Counted from the first letter of the stretch, positions 1 to 10,468 are shown. The stretch is DNA of 64,000 nucleotides from Pseudomonadota bacterium (GCA_023386645.1 JAEWJI010000063.1:1-64000); one strand, 5' to 3'. Numbers and translations are program-made. Notes: generated from the letters alone by a model not told the origin.

Positions 1-437
1 CGCCCCGGCCGACGCCGCCCGCGCCGCGTCGACCTGAGCCTTCCCTCGACCTCGACGCCCTCGCGGGCCCGCCGCGTCCAACCCAGAGCCCCGGCCGCCC
101 CCGCGCCGGCCAGCAGGGTGAGGGACAGGCTCCCCGCGCCCAGGGTCCGATCTCGACCGCCTTCTTCAACGCGGTCACCCAGAACTGGGTGCTGAACTGC
201 GACACGCCGGGCGTGCGGGATCTGCGCATACGGGTCAGCGTCACCCTGGCGGCGGACGGACGCATCACACGGGGGCCGACCCTGCTCCAGCCACGATCCG
301 ATCCGGTCTATCGCGCAACCGCCGACGCGGCCCTGCGCGCCATCCGCCAGACCGCGCCGTTCGATGTGCCGGAAGGCTTCCCCGGCGGCGAGTTCACGCC
401 TGTGTTCAACGTCGACCAGGCGTGTCGGAACCGCTGA
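1..437 (+). CDS. tolA: TolA-like protein, C-terminal part (truncated by window edge)
   Basis: The frame is open from the first bases of the window and stops at 435-437, so only the last ~144 codons are present. The visible part is a Pro/Arg/Gly-rich linker (to about base 150) followed by a compact domain starting around ISTAFFNAVTQNW and ending in FNVDQACRNR, which resembles the TonB/TolA C-terminal fold. Position directly upstream of tolB, pal and cpoB fits TolA, the inner-membrane-anchored periplasmic bridge of the Tol-Pal system. The N-terminal membrane anchor lies outside the window, so the name rests on the C-terminal domain and the neighbours. Confidence 0.75.
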   Translation, partial: PRPTPPAPRRPEPSLDLDALAGPPRPTQSPGRPRAGQQGEGQAPRAQGPISTAFFNAVTQNWVLNCDTPGVRDLRIRVSVTLAADGRITRGPTLLQPRSDPVYRATADAALRAIRQTAPFDVPEGFPGGEFTPVFNVDQACRNR

Positions 438-452
438 CGCGTTCACGAGCTT

Positions 453-469
453 GGCAGGCAAAACCTGCC
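453..469 (+). other. Short hairpin between tolA and tolB
   Basis: Arms GGCAGG (453-458) and CCTGCC (464-469) enclose a 5-base loop. There is no T-tract after it, so it may be an mRNA processing or stability element rather than a terminator. A second small inverted repeat, CGCGA-TAG-TCGCG, lies at 521-533, just before the tolB ribosome site. Confidence 0.35.
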
Positions 470-558
470 GTCCCGAATGTCGCCCCAATCGCTGCGATGG
501 TGGAGATGGTCACGACTTCCCGCGATAGTCGCGACGGCCTGATCCGAAGGAGACGTGA

Positions 559-1953
559 ATGCGCCTGAACCTGATGCTGGCTTCGGTCGCGGCGGCGGCG
601 ATGTGCGCGCCCCTGGCCGCCCACACCCCGGCCTCGGCCCAGACCCAGCCGAGCGATCCGCGCGCCGGCCAGACGCAGCAGCCGATCGAGGTGGAGATCA
701 ACGAGGGCGTGCTGCGGCCGCTTCAGATCGCCATAGCCCCGTTCAGCGGCCAGAACGGAACGGGCATCTCGGACGTCGTTTCGGGCGACCTGCGGCGCTC
801 GGGCTATTTCGAGCCGATCAATCCGGCCAGCTTCATCGAGACCGGCCTGACGCTGGCCAATGCGCCGAACTTCCCGATGTGGACGCAGATCGGGGCGCAG
901 GCGGTGCTGTACGGCTCGGTGACGCCGCGCGCGGACGGCCGCAACGACGTCGGGTTCCGCCTCTACGATCCCATCCGCCAGTGCCAGCTGGTCAGCTACC
1001 AGTTCACCGCCACGCCCGAGCAGTGGCGCCGGATCGGGCACAAGATCGCCGACGTCGTCTATCAGCGGATGACCGGCGAGAGCGGCTTCTTCGATACCCG
1101 CATCATCTATGTGTCGGAGAGCGGGACCCAGCTGAACCGCCTAAGCCGGCTCGCGATCGTGGACCAGGACGGCTACAACCCGGTCTTCCTGACCGACGGC
1201 AGTGAGATCATCCTGACGCCGCGCTTCTCCTCCAACCCGGAGGAGATCACCTACATGGCGCTGGGTCGCGACTACAGCCGCATCTATCTCTACAACCTGA
1301 CCACCGGCCGCCGGGAAAATCTGGGCGAGTTCGACGGCCAGGTGCTGGCCCCGCGATTCTCGCCGGACGGGACCAAGGTCGCCTTCTCGATCATCAAGGG
1401 CGGCAACACGGACGTCTATGTGATGAACCTGAGGACGCGGCAGCTGTCGCGCCTGACCTCGGATCCGGGCATCGACACTTCGCCCTCGTTCAACCCCGAC
1501 GCCAGCCAGATCGTCTTCACATCGGATCGGTCTGGAACGCCGCGTCTCTACACCATGCGGGCGGACGGCTCGGGCCAGCGGCCGATCAGCCGGGGCGGCG
1601 GCATCTACACGGCCCCCAGCTGGAGCCCGCGCGGCGACATGATCGCCTTCACCAAACAGCAGGGCGGGCGTTTCCACATCGGGGTGATGAACACCGACGG
1701 CTCGGGCGAGCGTATCCTGTCGTCGAGCTATTTCGAGGAAGGCCCGTCGTGGGCGCCGAACGGGCGCTACATCATGTTCGCGCGCCAGACCCGGGGCGGG
1801 GACACGCGGCTATGGACCGTGGATCTTTCGGGCCGGGTGATCTCGCAGTCGGCCTATGAAGGGCGGGGGTCGGACCCGGCCTGGTCGCCCCTGCTGGACG
1901 CGCCGCCGGCCAACCTTGGCCTGGGCCAGGGACCCGACAGCTGCCCGTCCTAG
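559..1953 (+). CDS. tolB: Tol-Pal system beta-propeller protein TolB
   Basis: A 464-residue periplasmic protein. The first ~28 residues form a signal peptide ending at an Ala-x-Ala site before QTQPSD. An N-terminal alpha/beta domain (to about residue 200) precedes a run of PD40/WD40-like propeller repeats with the typical [25 protein letters not shown] and [11 protein letters not shown] motifs. TolB binds Pal and connects it to the TolQRA motor, keeping the outer membrane constricted during division. The ATG at 559 follows AAGGAG at a normal distance. Length and order (tolA-tolB-pal) are normal for the family. Confidence 0.96.
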   Translation: MRLNLMLASVAAAAMCAPLAAHTPASAQTQPSDPRAGQTQQPIEVEINEGVLRPLQIAIAPFSGQNGTGISDVVSGDLRRSGYFEPINPASFIETGLTLANAPNFPMWTQIGAQAVLYGSVTPRADGRNDVGFRLYDPIRQCQLVSYQFTATPEQWRRIGHKIADVVYQRMTGESGFFDTRIIYVSESGTQLNRLSRLAIVDQDGYNPVFLTDGSEIILTPRFSSNPEEITYMALGRDYSRIYLYNLTTGRRENLGEFDGQVLAPRFSPDGTKVAFSIIKGGNTDVYVMNLRTRQLSRLTSDPGIDTSPSFNPDASQIVFTSDRSGTPRLYTMRADGSGQRPISRGGGIYTAPSWSPRGDMIAFTKQQGGRFHIGVMNTDGSGERILSSSYFEEGPSWAPNGRYIMFARQTRGGDTRLWTVDLSGRVISQSAYEGRGSDPAWSPLLDAPPANLGLGQGPDSCPS

Positions 1954-2072
1954 GGAACCGGACCACCTCAACTGTGCGTTACCCGGTCTGGCGCCGCAAA
2001 GCCGCACCGGCTAGCCGATAAGGCAAAGCTTAACCGGCCGCGTTGGCCGATCCTTCAAGAGGAGACGACCGC

Positions 2073-2630
2073 ATGACCCGCCCCTCAACCCTGATCCGCG
2101 TCTCGGCCGTGGGCCTGGCTGTATTGGCCATGGCCGCCTGCACCCCGCGTCGTCCGGTGGACGGCGCCGTGCCGGACACGACGGGCGGACCGTCGGGCCC
2201 CGCCTATCCGACGTCGCCGACCGGCCCCGTCACTGGCGGCAACATGAACAGCGCCGCGCCGGGCACGGAGCAGGACTTCGTCGTCAACGTGGGCGACCGG
2301 GTCTACTTCGACCTCGACAGCTACACCATCAACGCGGACGCCTATCCGCGCCTGAACGCCCAGGCCCAGTGGCTGCAGCGCTATCCGGGCGTGAACGTCC
2401 GGATCGAGGGCAACGCCGACGAACGCGGCACCCGCGAATACAACCTCGCCCTGGGCGCGCGCCGCGCCGAGGCCATCCGCAACTATCTGATCGAGCGCGG
2501 CGTCCCGGCCGGCCGGATCGACACCATCAGCTTCGGCAAGGAGCGGCCGATCGCCGAGGGCTCGAACGAGGAGGCCTGGGCCCGCAACCGCAACGGCCGC
2601 ACCGCCATCGTCTCCGGCGCTGCCTACTGA
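2073..2630 (+). CDS. pal: Peptidoglycan-associated lipoprotein Pal
   Basis: A 185-residue outer-membrane lipoprotein. The signal peptide ends in the lipobox LAMAAC with Cys23 as the predicted lipidated residue. A Pro/Gly/Thr-rich tether follows, then an OmpA-like peptidoglycan-binding domain (about residues 75-185) with the motifs YFDLDSYTIN and NADERGTREYN. The ATG at 2073 was chosen because it follows AAGAGGAG and gives a proper lipoprotein signal; an in-frame TTG at 2043 would add ten residues ahead of it. Pal anchors the outer membrane to the wall and is the TolB partner. Confidence 0.96.
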   Translation: MTRPSTLIRVSAVGLAVLAMAACTPRRPVDGAVPDTTGGPSGPAYPTSPTGPVTGGNMNSAAPGTEQDFVVNVGDRVYFDLDSYTINADAYPRLNAQAQWLQRYPGVNVRIEGNADERGTREYNLALGARRAEAIRNYLIERGVPAGRIDTISFGKERPIAEGSNEEAWARNRNGRTAIVSGAAY

Positions 2631-2642
2631 GTTCGCTGATCC

Positions 2643-2666
2643 GGGGCGTCGCCTTGCCGGCGCCCC
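2643..2666 (+). terminator. Hairpin between pal and cpoB (attenuator-like)
   Basis: Arms around GGGGCG (2643-2648) and CGCCCC (2661-2666) extend inward through a G-T pair and two more pairs, giving about 9 pairs. It is followed by GCTTCGG rather than a T-run, so it is more likely to reduce read-through or protect the pal mRNA 3' end than to stop transcription fully. Confidence 0.4.
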
Positions 2667-2688
2667 GCTTCGGTGAGACCGTCCGACC

Positions 2689-3552
2689 ATGAAGCTTAAC
2701 CTCGCCCCTTTCCGTTCGCGCGCGGCCGTGATGACGGCGATTGGCTTGACGCTGATCGGCGGCGCCACCGTGGCCCAGACCGTTCCGATGGAGCCGATCC
2801 AGTGGGACAAGCGCCGGCTTGATCAGCTGGACCGCAACGTCCGGCGGATCGAACGCGCCCTGACGCAGCGAAACGCGGCGGGCCAGCCGGTGATCGTCGA
2901 GCCCGATCCCGAGGTCATCGCCCTGATGGGCCGGGTCGACATCATGGATCGCCGGCTTCAGGACCTCGAGGCCACGGTCCGGCGGGTGAACGGCGACCTG
3001 GAGCGGATGACCTTCGCCCTCGACGAGGCCGAGCGGGACAACAACGCCTTGCGGACCCGGGTGACGGACGCCGACAACCGTATCGAGGCGCTGGAGACCA
3101 CGGCGCGCGAGGCCGAGGAGGCTCGCCGGGCCGCTGAGGAAGCCGAGGCCAGCCGATCGCCGACCGGCAGCGCGGCGGGCGACCTGGCGGCCGCGCGGAC
3201 CCTGGCCGGGACCGATCCGGCGCGTGGAGCCGAGGCCTATCAGGCGATCCTCGACGCCTGGCCGGAGGCGATCGAGGCGCGCGAGGCGACCTGGCGACTG
3301 GGTGACCTGCGTCGCTCCGCCGGCGACATGGCGCGGGCGGTGCAGCTTTACGCCACGGCCCTGTCGGGCTGGCCGACCGCTTCGTGGGCGCCGGAGGTGA
3401 CGCTGAAACTGGCCGGCGGGCTTGAGGCGACGGACCGGAACACCCAGGCCTGCGCGGCGCTGGGCGAGTTCAACCGGCGCTACTCCAGTGTCGCCTCGCA
3501 GCAGTTGAAGACCATCGCCAGCCAGATCCGCGGGCGGGCCGGCTGCAGCTGA
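2689..3552 (+). CDS. cpoB: Tol-Pal cell division coordinator CpoB/YbgF
   Basis: A 287-residue exported protein. A signal peptide (cleavage near VAQTVPME, about residue 26-30) is followed by a long heptad-rich helical region (about residues 40-150; RRIERAL, RRLQDLEATVRRVNGDLERM) and a C-terminal TPR domain (about 165-287; GAEAYQAILDAWPEAIEA). This is the trimerising coiled coil plus TPR layout of YbgF/CpoB, which couples wall synthesis with Tol-Pal constriction. It follows pal by 58 bases and is probably in the same transcript. Confidence 0.92.
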   Translation: MKLNLAPFRSRAAVMTAIGLTLIGGATVAQTVPMEPIQWDKRRLDQLDRNVRRIERALTQRNAAGQPVIVEPDPEVIALMGRVDIMDRRLQDLEATVRRVNGDLERMTFALDEAERDNNALRTRVTDADNRIEALETTAREAEEARRAAEEAEASRSPTGSAAGDLAAARTLAGTDPARGAEAYQAILDAWPEAIEAREATWRLGDLRRSAGDMARAVQLYATALSGWPTASWAPEVTLKLAGGLEATDRNTQACAALGEFNRRYSSVASQQLKTIASQIRGRAGCS

Positions 3553-3575
3553 GCCTCGAGGCTCCATCTGGCGAC

Positions 3576-4847
3576 TTGAGGGCGCGGGCCTTCGCCCGGC
3601 TGGATGCACGGCTTCAGCATCAGGTGGCGCACCCCGTCGCCCTGGCCCTGTCGGGCGGGGGGGATTCGATGGCGCTGCTGGACCTGACCGCCGAGTGGGC
3701 GCGGTCGCGCGGTCGGCGTCTTCTGACCCTCACCGTGGACCACGGCCTGAATCCCCAGAGCGCACAATGGAGCTGTGGCGCCGAAGCGACGGCGCGGACG
3801 GCGGGCGCGGACTGGAAGGGTCTGGTCTGGACCGCAGACAAGCCTTCGACCGGCGTGTCCGCTGCGGCGCGCAAGGCGCGGCACGCCCTGATCGCGGAGG
3901 CGGCTCGGGCGGCGGGGGCGCGGGTCGTCCTGTTCGCCCACACGGCCGACGACCTGGCCGAGGCCGCGCTCATGCGGGACGAAGGCTCCAGCGTGGGGGA
4001 CCCGAGGGAATGGGCGCCGTCGCCCGCCTGGCCCGAGGGGCGGGGGCTGATGCTGATGCGGCCTTTGCTGGCCGAGCGACGGGGCGCGCTGCGGGACTGG
4101 TTGCGAAAACGTGGGCTCGACTGGATCGAGGATCCGGCGAATGACGACCCTCGGTCCGGACGCGCGCGAGCGCGGGCGGCGCTGGCTGGCGGCGGCGAGG
4201 ATGCAGACCGCCTGACAGCGGTCCCGCACCCTCCCGCTCGCGCGTCGAGCGGACCCCTGCCTCTCCCAAGTGCAGAGGGGTCGTTCGTGGCGGAGCGGGC
4301 CATCGCGGCGCCGGTTCTTCGGGCCGTGCTCGTCTGTGCGGGTGGAGGCTCACGGCCGCCGGTTCGGGACAGGTTGGCCGCGCTCCGACATCGGCTGGTC
4401 GCGGGCGAGGATTTCATCGCGACGCTCGCCGGGGCTCGGCTGGAGGCGGCGGGCGATCGGGTGCTCATCACACGGGAGGCGGGGGAGTTCGGGCGGCGGT
4501 CGATCCCTCCATTGGCGACGCCAAGGGGCGCCCCGGTGGTCTGGGACGGGCGGTTCGAGCTGATGGCGCGGGAAGAGGACTGGCGGGTGGCACCGGCGCG
4601 CGGACGGCTGGCGCGGCTGTCGCCACAGGATCGGGCGGTGGTCGGCCGCCTCCCGGCCGCCGTGCGCGGCGCCCTGCCCGTGCTGATCCGGGACGACGGC
4701 GCCGGACCGGTCCTTGCATGGCGAAGGGCCGAGGTGCGGGCGCTGGGCCCGCGTCGGCTGTGGCTGGCGCTGGACCAAACGACGCGGGAAGCGGATCTGG
4801 GCCGGATGGTCGATGGCGAAACGCCGTCGCCTGACCTATTTTCGTGA
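3576..4847 (+). CDS. tilS: tRNA(Ile)-lysidine synthase TilS
   Basis: A 423-residue cytoplasmic enzyme that makes lysidine at C34 of the AUA-reading tRNA-Ile. The ATP-binding PP-loop motif SGGGDSMA starts at residue 25. AHTADDLAEA and DWIEDPANDDP, also typical of TilS, follow in the N-terminal domain. The start is a TTG at 3576; no better in-frame start is seen after the cpoB stop. Residues ~216-236 (PHPPARASSGPLPLPSAEGS) are encoded by two adjacent hairpin-forming sequences at 4234-4281 and look like inserted repeat DNA rather than family sequence (inference). Tail-to-head position between cpoB and ftsH is common in alphaproteobacteria. Confidence 0.9.
   Translation: MRARAFARLDARLQHQVAHPVALALSGGGDSMALLDLTAEWARSRGRRLLTLTVDHGLNPQSAQWSCGAEATARTAGADWKGLVWTADKPSTGVSAAARKARHALIAEAARAAGARVVLFAHTADDLAEAALMRDEGSSVGDPREWAPSPAWPEGRGLMLMRPLLAERRGALRDWLRKRGLDWIEDPANDDPRSGRARARAALAGGGEDADRLTAVPHPPARASSGPLPLPSAEGSFVAERAIAAPVLRAVLVCAGGGSRPPVRDRLAALRHRLVAGEDFIATLAGARLEAAGDRVLITREAGEFGRRSIPPLATPRGAPVVWDGRFELMAREEDWRVAPARGRLARLSPQDRAVVGRLPAAVRGALPVLIRDDGAGPVLAWRRAEVRALGPRRLWLALDQTTREADLGRMVDGETPSPDLFS
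4234..4281 (+). repeat. Double-hairpin palindromic element inside tilS
   Basis: Two consecutive inverted repeats lie in the coding sequence: CCGCTCG (4234-4240)/CGAGCGG (4246-4252), then ACCCCT (4253-4258)/AGGGGT (4276-4281). The sequence translates into a low-complexity Pro/Ser/Ala segment at the boundary between the PP-loop domain and the C-terminal region. This is what an in-frame insertion of a small palindromic element would look like. It is an inference without comparison to other genomes. Confidence 0.45.
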
Positions 4848-4901
4848 CGACAGGGTGAAGGCCGCCAGAGCGCGGCCGAACGAGTACGGATCGGACGAGG
4901 C

Positions 4902-6833
<1,932 letters not shown>

Positions 6834-6857
6834 CGGTCGAACAGACTGTCACCGATG

Positions 6858-6889
6858 CGGCGGCCGTTCCTCGGAGCGGCCGCCGTTTT
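6858..6889 (+). terminator. Intrinsic terminator after ftsH
   Basis: A perfect 9-pair stem, CGGCGGCCG (6858-6866) with CGGCCGCCG (6877-6885), has a 10-base loop and is followed at once by TTTT. It closes the tol-pal-tilS-ftsH group and also separates it from the convergent rnk gene. Confidence 0.85.
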
Positions 6890-6898
6890 CGCATCTGA

Positions 6899-7312
6899 TC
6901 AGGCGGCGGGAACGAGCTCGGGGTCCTCCACCAGGATGGGGGTGAGGCGTCGAAGCTCGCCCGAGGCATCGGGCCAGTCCACGCCCTCGCCCTCAGCCAG
7001 GCCGATCAGTCCCGCGCCGACGTAGGAGAGGACCGAGACGCGGCCCTGGTCGATATCCGCCTCGCTGGGCATGACCAGACGGATGCGGCGCGCCTCGGGA
7101 TGGCGGTCGTCAACGTAATGCAGCCAGCGGTTCAGGCTGACCACGTTCTGCGGCAGCTTCTCGGGATCGCAGACCTTGGCCCTGTCCAGCTCCTGTTGGA
7201 GCAGGGCGGCCGGTCCCTTGCCGGGCAGGTCGCCGACGAGGCGGTCGAGCGCCTCGAAGTCCGGGCGGCTCAGGATGATTTTGGGCAGGCGTTGGGCTTT
7301 GGCGCGGGCCAT
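6899..7312 (-). CDS. rnk: Rnk-type nucleoside diphosphate kinase regulator (GreA/GreB C-terminal fold)
   Basis: A 137-residue protein. The first half is a short helical region (LSRPDFEALDRLVGDLP) and the second half has the GreA/GreB C-terminal beta domain signature, with HPEARRIRLVMPSEADIDQGRVSVLS interrupted here only for length and SYVGAGLIGLAEGEGVDW. Rnk-family proteins bind RNA polymerase or affect nucleoside diphosphate kinase levels but lack the long Gre coiled coil, as here. The start at 7312 has an AAGG-type ribosome site. The gene is monocistronic and convergent with ftsH. Confidence 0.8.
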   Translation of the reverse strand: MARAKAQRLPKIILSRPDFEALDRLVGDLPGKGPAALLQQELDRAKVCDPEKLPQNVVSLNRWLHYVDDRHPEARRIRLVMPSEADIDQGRVSVLSYVGAGLIGLAEGEGVDWPDASGELRRLTPILVEDPELVPAA

Positions 7313-7644
7313 GGGGTGACCTTTCGTGCAGCGCGGTGCGGCCTCTCGGGAGACCGGGTTTTAATGGGGGTGTTCTTCCGCCGTTCGGCGACCCGTAGCG
7401 GGTCGGCCAGGGGCGCGACGATCCGCTACGGGCTAGGCGCCTTCGACGCGGCGGCCCGCGTGGCTGGTCTGTCGAGCAAGGCTGACGGGACGGTTCATCA
7501 CGTCCCCAAGCTGGTGCCGCCGCGCTCGATTGTCAAACCGGACAACCGGAGACGGCCGACCTCTCAGCGCCATCCGAGAAAAAACCTGTTTGCACCCTAA
7601 ACAAGTCTAGCGTACATCGCTGTCGTCGAGGGAGGAGCTTCACG
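7313..7644. other. 332-base divergent intergenic region with inverted repeats
   Basis: No convincing gene is seen between rnk and the acyltransferase. It holds three inverted repeats: a long one at 7392-7432 (CCCGTAGCGG/CCGCTACGGG plus further inner pairs), TTGTC-N6-GACAA at 7530-7545, and TGTTT-N7-AAACA at 7587-7603 close to the acyltransferase start. The last two are candidate operators. Promoters for both flanking genes must lie here, but I cannot assign them with confidence. Confidence 0.4.
7392..7432. repeat. Long inverted repeat (up to 14 pairs)
   Basis: CCCGTAGCGG (7392-7401) pairs perfectly with CCGCTACGGG (7423-7432). The stem continues inward with a G-T pair and T-A, C-G, G-C pairs, leaving a 13-base loop. 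No T-tract follows on either strand, so it is not a typical terminator. It may be a palindromic element or part of an untranslated leader. Confidence 0.5.
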
Positions 7645-8856
7645 ATGATCGATACGCCGACGGACCGCCTGCACGGACTGGACGCGCTGAGAGGCGGCGC
7701 CCTGCTGCTGGGCGTCGTCCTGCACGCCAGCCTCTCGTTCTTTCCGCACCAGATCTGGATCGTCGCGGACGACAATCGATCGATCGGGTCGGCCATCCTG
7801 TTCTTCGCCATCCACCTGTTCAGGATGACGGCCTTCTTCCTGATCGCGGGCCTGTTCGCCCACATGATGCTGGGCCGCAGGGGATGGCTGGGGTTCGCCA
7901 AGGACCGGATGATCCGCATCGCCGGACCGCTGGCCGCCTTCTGGCTGCCGGTCATGGCCGGGATCATCACGGCCCTGGTGTGGAGCGCCCATGTCAGCGG
8001 GCTGATGACCCCGGGCGCCGAGCCGCCGCCGCCGCCGACCTACGACTGGACCAACTTCCCCCTGACCCACCTGTGGTTTCTGTATGTGTTGATGGTCTTC
8101 TATGTCGGCCTGCTGGTCCTTCGCGCGCCCTTCGCGGCATTGGATCGCGGTAGGGATTGGGGCCGGATGGTCGATCGCCTGACCGGCGTGCTGACCGGGC
8201 CATGGACGCCGATCATGATGGCGGCGCCCCTGGCCTTCGCCTTGTGGCTGGACGCGGACTGGATCGCCTTCTTCGCCGTGCCGACGCCGGACGAAGGCCT
8301 GATCCCCGACCCATCCGCCCTGGTGGGGTTTGGCCTCGCCTTCGGCTTCGGCTTCCTGCTGGATCGGCGCCGGGACCTGCTCGACCGGATCGCGCGATGG
8401 TCGCCGGCGTATCTGGTCATGGCGATCGTCTGCGGCGTCGCGGGCTGGAGCCTCGGGGGCGGGGCCGATATCAGGCCGATGGCGGGGGCGACGCCGGATA
8501 AACTGCTCGCAGCCGCTGTCCTGGCCGTGGCCGTCTACAGCTCGGCCCTGGCGGCGATGGGGCTGTGCCTCAGGTTCCTGTCGGGCCCAAGCGCGATGCG
8601 GCGTTACCTGGCCGACGCCTCCTACTGGGTCTACATCCTGCATCTGCCGCTGGTCATGCTGTGCCAGGTGTGGGTGCACGATTGGGACGGCCCCTGGTGG
8701 CTGAAGCTGGGGGGCGTCACCGTAGGCGTCCTGGCGATCTGTCTGGCCACCTACCAGTTGCTGGTCCGGCGCACCTTCGTCGGCCGCTGGCTGAACGGCC
8801 GCAAGGCTCCCGCGCGCTCGCGCCGAACAGAGCCCGTGCTGGTTCCCGCCGAATAG
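7645..8856 (+). CDS. Membrane acyltransferase (acyltransferase 3 / OpgC-like family)
   Basis: A 403-residue polytopic membrane protein with about ten hydrophobic segments. It opens with the family signature RLHGLDALRGGALLLGVVLH, where the early Arg and His in helix 1 are typical of acyltransferase-3 proteins, and later has NFPLTHLWFLYVLMVFYV and ASYWVYILHLPLV. These enzymes O-acylate sugars, glucans or other envelope molecules; the substrate cannot be read from the sequence. An AGGGAGGAG ribosome site precedes the ATG. Confidence 0.82.
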   Translation: MIDTPTDRLHGLDALRGGALLLGVVLHASLSFFPHQIWIVADDNRSIGSAILFFAIHLFRMTAFFLIAGLFAHMMLGRRGWLGFAKDRMIRIAGPLAAFWLPVMAGIITALVWSAHVSGLMTPGAEPPPPPTYDWTNFPLTHLWFLYVLMVFYVGLLVLRAPFAALDRGRDWGRMVDRLTGVLTGPWTPIMMAAPLAFALWLDADWIAFFAVPTPDEGLIPDPSALVGFGLAFGFGFLLDRRRDLLDRIARWSPAYLVMAIVCGVAGWSLGGGADIRPMAGATPDKLLAAAVLAVAVYSSALAAMGLCLRFLSGPSAMRRYLADASYWVYILHLPLVMLCQVWVHDWDGPWWLKLGGVTVGVLAICLATYQLLVRRTFVGRWLNGRKAPARSRRTEPVLVPAE

Positions 8857-8918
8857 CTTGCCAAGCCCCGCCAGCTCGTCCACGCGAGGGACGAGCCGGC
8901 CATGGAGAAAAACTGGTC

Positions 8919-9563
8919 ATGCCCCCCAAATTCACGCCGCAATCGGCCGAGGCCGACCTGGCCTTCCTCCGGTCGATCGTCCAGGGCGGTCAGGACGGCG
9001 GCCGCGCCCACCTGACCCTCGGCGTCGCCTATCTGGCCGGCGGCCTGCTCTACGGGCTGCAGTGCCTGTATCACGCGGGTCAGGCGGTCGGCTGGATCCG
9101 CTGGCCGGACCCGGTGAACCTCGTCTTCGTCATCGCCATCAGCGTCGCCTTCATGCTGGTCCTGACCTGGGCGGTGCGCGAGGACCGGAAGATCGAGTCC
9201 GCCGGCCCGATCGTTACCCGGACCATGAACGCCGCCTTCTCCGGCGCGGGCATGGCCAATGTGGCGATCATCATCATCTTCGCGGCCGGCTCGGCGCGGG
9301 ATCAGGACTTCGCGACCTGGCTCTACTATCCGGCCATCGTGTTCGTGATGCAGGCGGCCGCCTGGTTCGTGGCCTACAGCCTGCGCAAACGGCCGTGGAT
9401 GCTGGCGACCTCGCTGGGCGGTTGGGCCACGGCGGTGGCGCTGGGCCTGCTGGTCCGTGAGGTCGAGATCTATCTCGCGGTCTGCACCGTGGCCCTGTTC
9501 GTGCTGTTCGCCGGGCCTGGCTGGATCATGACGCGCGGGGCCCTGAAGGCCCGGACCGCCTGA
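8919..9563 (+). CDS. Uncharacterised integral membrane protein
   Basis: A 214-residue protein with about six hydrophobic segments after a soluble N-terminus (MPPKFTPQSAEADLAFLRSI). I do not recognise a functional family. The start at 8919 is the first ATG after the acyltransferase and gives a sensible N-terminus. It lies only 3 bases before a winged-helix regulator gene. Membrane protein plus small winged-helix protein is a recurrent pair in proteobacteria, where the regulator probably controls the pair. Confidence 0.7.
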   Translation: MPPKFTPQSAEADLAFLRSIVQGGQDGGRAHLTLGVAYLAGGLLYGLQCLYHAGQAVGWIRWPDPVNLVFVIAISVAFMLVLTWAVREDRKIESAGPIVTRTMNAAFSGAGMANVAIIIIFAAGSARDQDFATWLYYPAIVFVMQAAAWFVAYSLRKRPWMLATSLGGWATAVALGLLVREVEIYLAVCTVALFVLFAGPGWIMTRGALKARTA

Positions 9564-9566
9564 TCC

Positions 9567-9869
9567 ATGGATCTCAAGGGTCTCGGCCGCATCGATGAGG
9601 TCATCCACGGCCGCATGAGGCTGGGGATCATGGTCTATCTGGCGGACGCCGGGACCGCGGACTTCACCGAGTTGAAGACCGTGCTCGAGGCCACCCAGGG
9701 CAATCTTTCGGTGCACCTGAAGAAGCTCGAGGAGGCGGGGTACGTCGCGATCTCGAAGAGCTTCAAGGACAACAAGCCCCTGACCCAGGCGTCGATCACG
9801 CCGGAGGGGCGCAAGGCGTTCGCGGCCTATCTGGAGGCGCTGGGCGGTCTGATCGGGAGAGGCGGCTGA
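9567..9869 (+). CDS. Winged-helix transcriptional regulator (MarR/ArsR-like, HTH_34 type)
   Basis: A 100-residue single-domain DNA-binding protein. RMRLGIMVYLADAG is the first helix region, FTELKTVLEATQGNLSVHLK holds the helix-turn-helix with the recognition helix, and KSFKDNKPLTQASITPEG is the wing. No ligand domain is visible. It starts 3 bases after the membrane protein and its stop overlaps the next gene (TGATG), so the three genes are translationally linked. Confidence 0.82.
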   Translation: MDLKGLGRIDEVIHGRMRLGIMVYLADAGTADFTELKTVLEATQGNLSVHLKKLEEAGYVAISKSFKDNKPLTQASITPEGRKAFAAYLEALGGLIGRGG

Positions 9870-10468
9870 TGGCTCCGGTGGTGGTTGATCCTTCCCGGGT
9901 TCGGACGTTCGATAGCGCGGAGGCCTTCGAGACCTGGCTGAGCGATCATCATGACCGGGAGCCGGAGGTCTGGGTCCGGATGTTCAAGAAGGCTTCGGGC
10001 CACGCGAGCGTGGACTGGGCCCAGGCCGTGCCGGTCGCCCTTTGCTGGGGCTGGATCGATGGGCAGAGGAAGGGGCTGGACGCCGTCAGCTTTCTGCAGC
10101 GGTTCACGCCGCGCGGAGCGAAGAGCAGTTGGAGCGAGATCAACGTCGCCCATGCCGAGCGACTGATCGCCGAAGGCCGGATGCAGGAACCGGGGCGGGT
10201 CCAGATCGAAGCGGCGAAAGCCGATGGTCGTTGGGCGAAGACCTATCGGGTGAAGGGCGCCGAGGTCCCCGACGATCTGATGGCCGCCATTCGCGCCGAG
10301 CCGGCGGCATTGGCTGTGTTCGAGACCCTGACCAGCCAAAACCGGTTCGCCCTGATCTTCCGCACCCAGCAGATGAGGACGGCGGCCGGACGAGCCAAGA
10401 AGATCGCCAGCCTTGTCGAGATGCTGGCGCGCGGCGAGACTCCGCATCCGCAGAAAGCCACGCCGTGA
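9869..10468 (+). CDS. YdeI/OmpD-associated family protein
   Basis: A 199-residue soluble protein with the YdeI hallmarks: TFDSAEAFETWLSDHHD, VDWAQAVPVALCWGWIDGQ, FLQRFTPRGAKSSWSEIN and a C-terminal helical tail (TAAGRAKKIASLVEML). Members have been linked to envelope stress or bacteriocin tolerance in enterobacteria, but the biochemical role is not established. The ATG overlaps the stop of the upstream regulator, and its TGA overlaps the GTG start of folP. Confidence 0.8.
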   Translation: MAPVVVDPSRVRTFDSAEAFETWLSDHHDREPEVWVRMFKKASGHASVDWAQAVPVALCWGWIDGQRKGLDAVSFLQRFTPRGAKSSWSEINVAHAERLIAEGRMQEPGRVQIEAAKADGRWAKTYRVKGAEVPDDLMAAIRAEPAALAVFETLTSQNRFALIFRTQQMRTAAGRAKKIASLVEMLARGETPHPQKATP

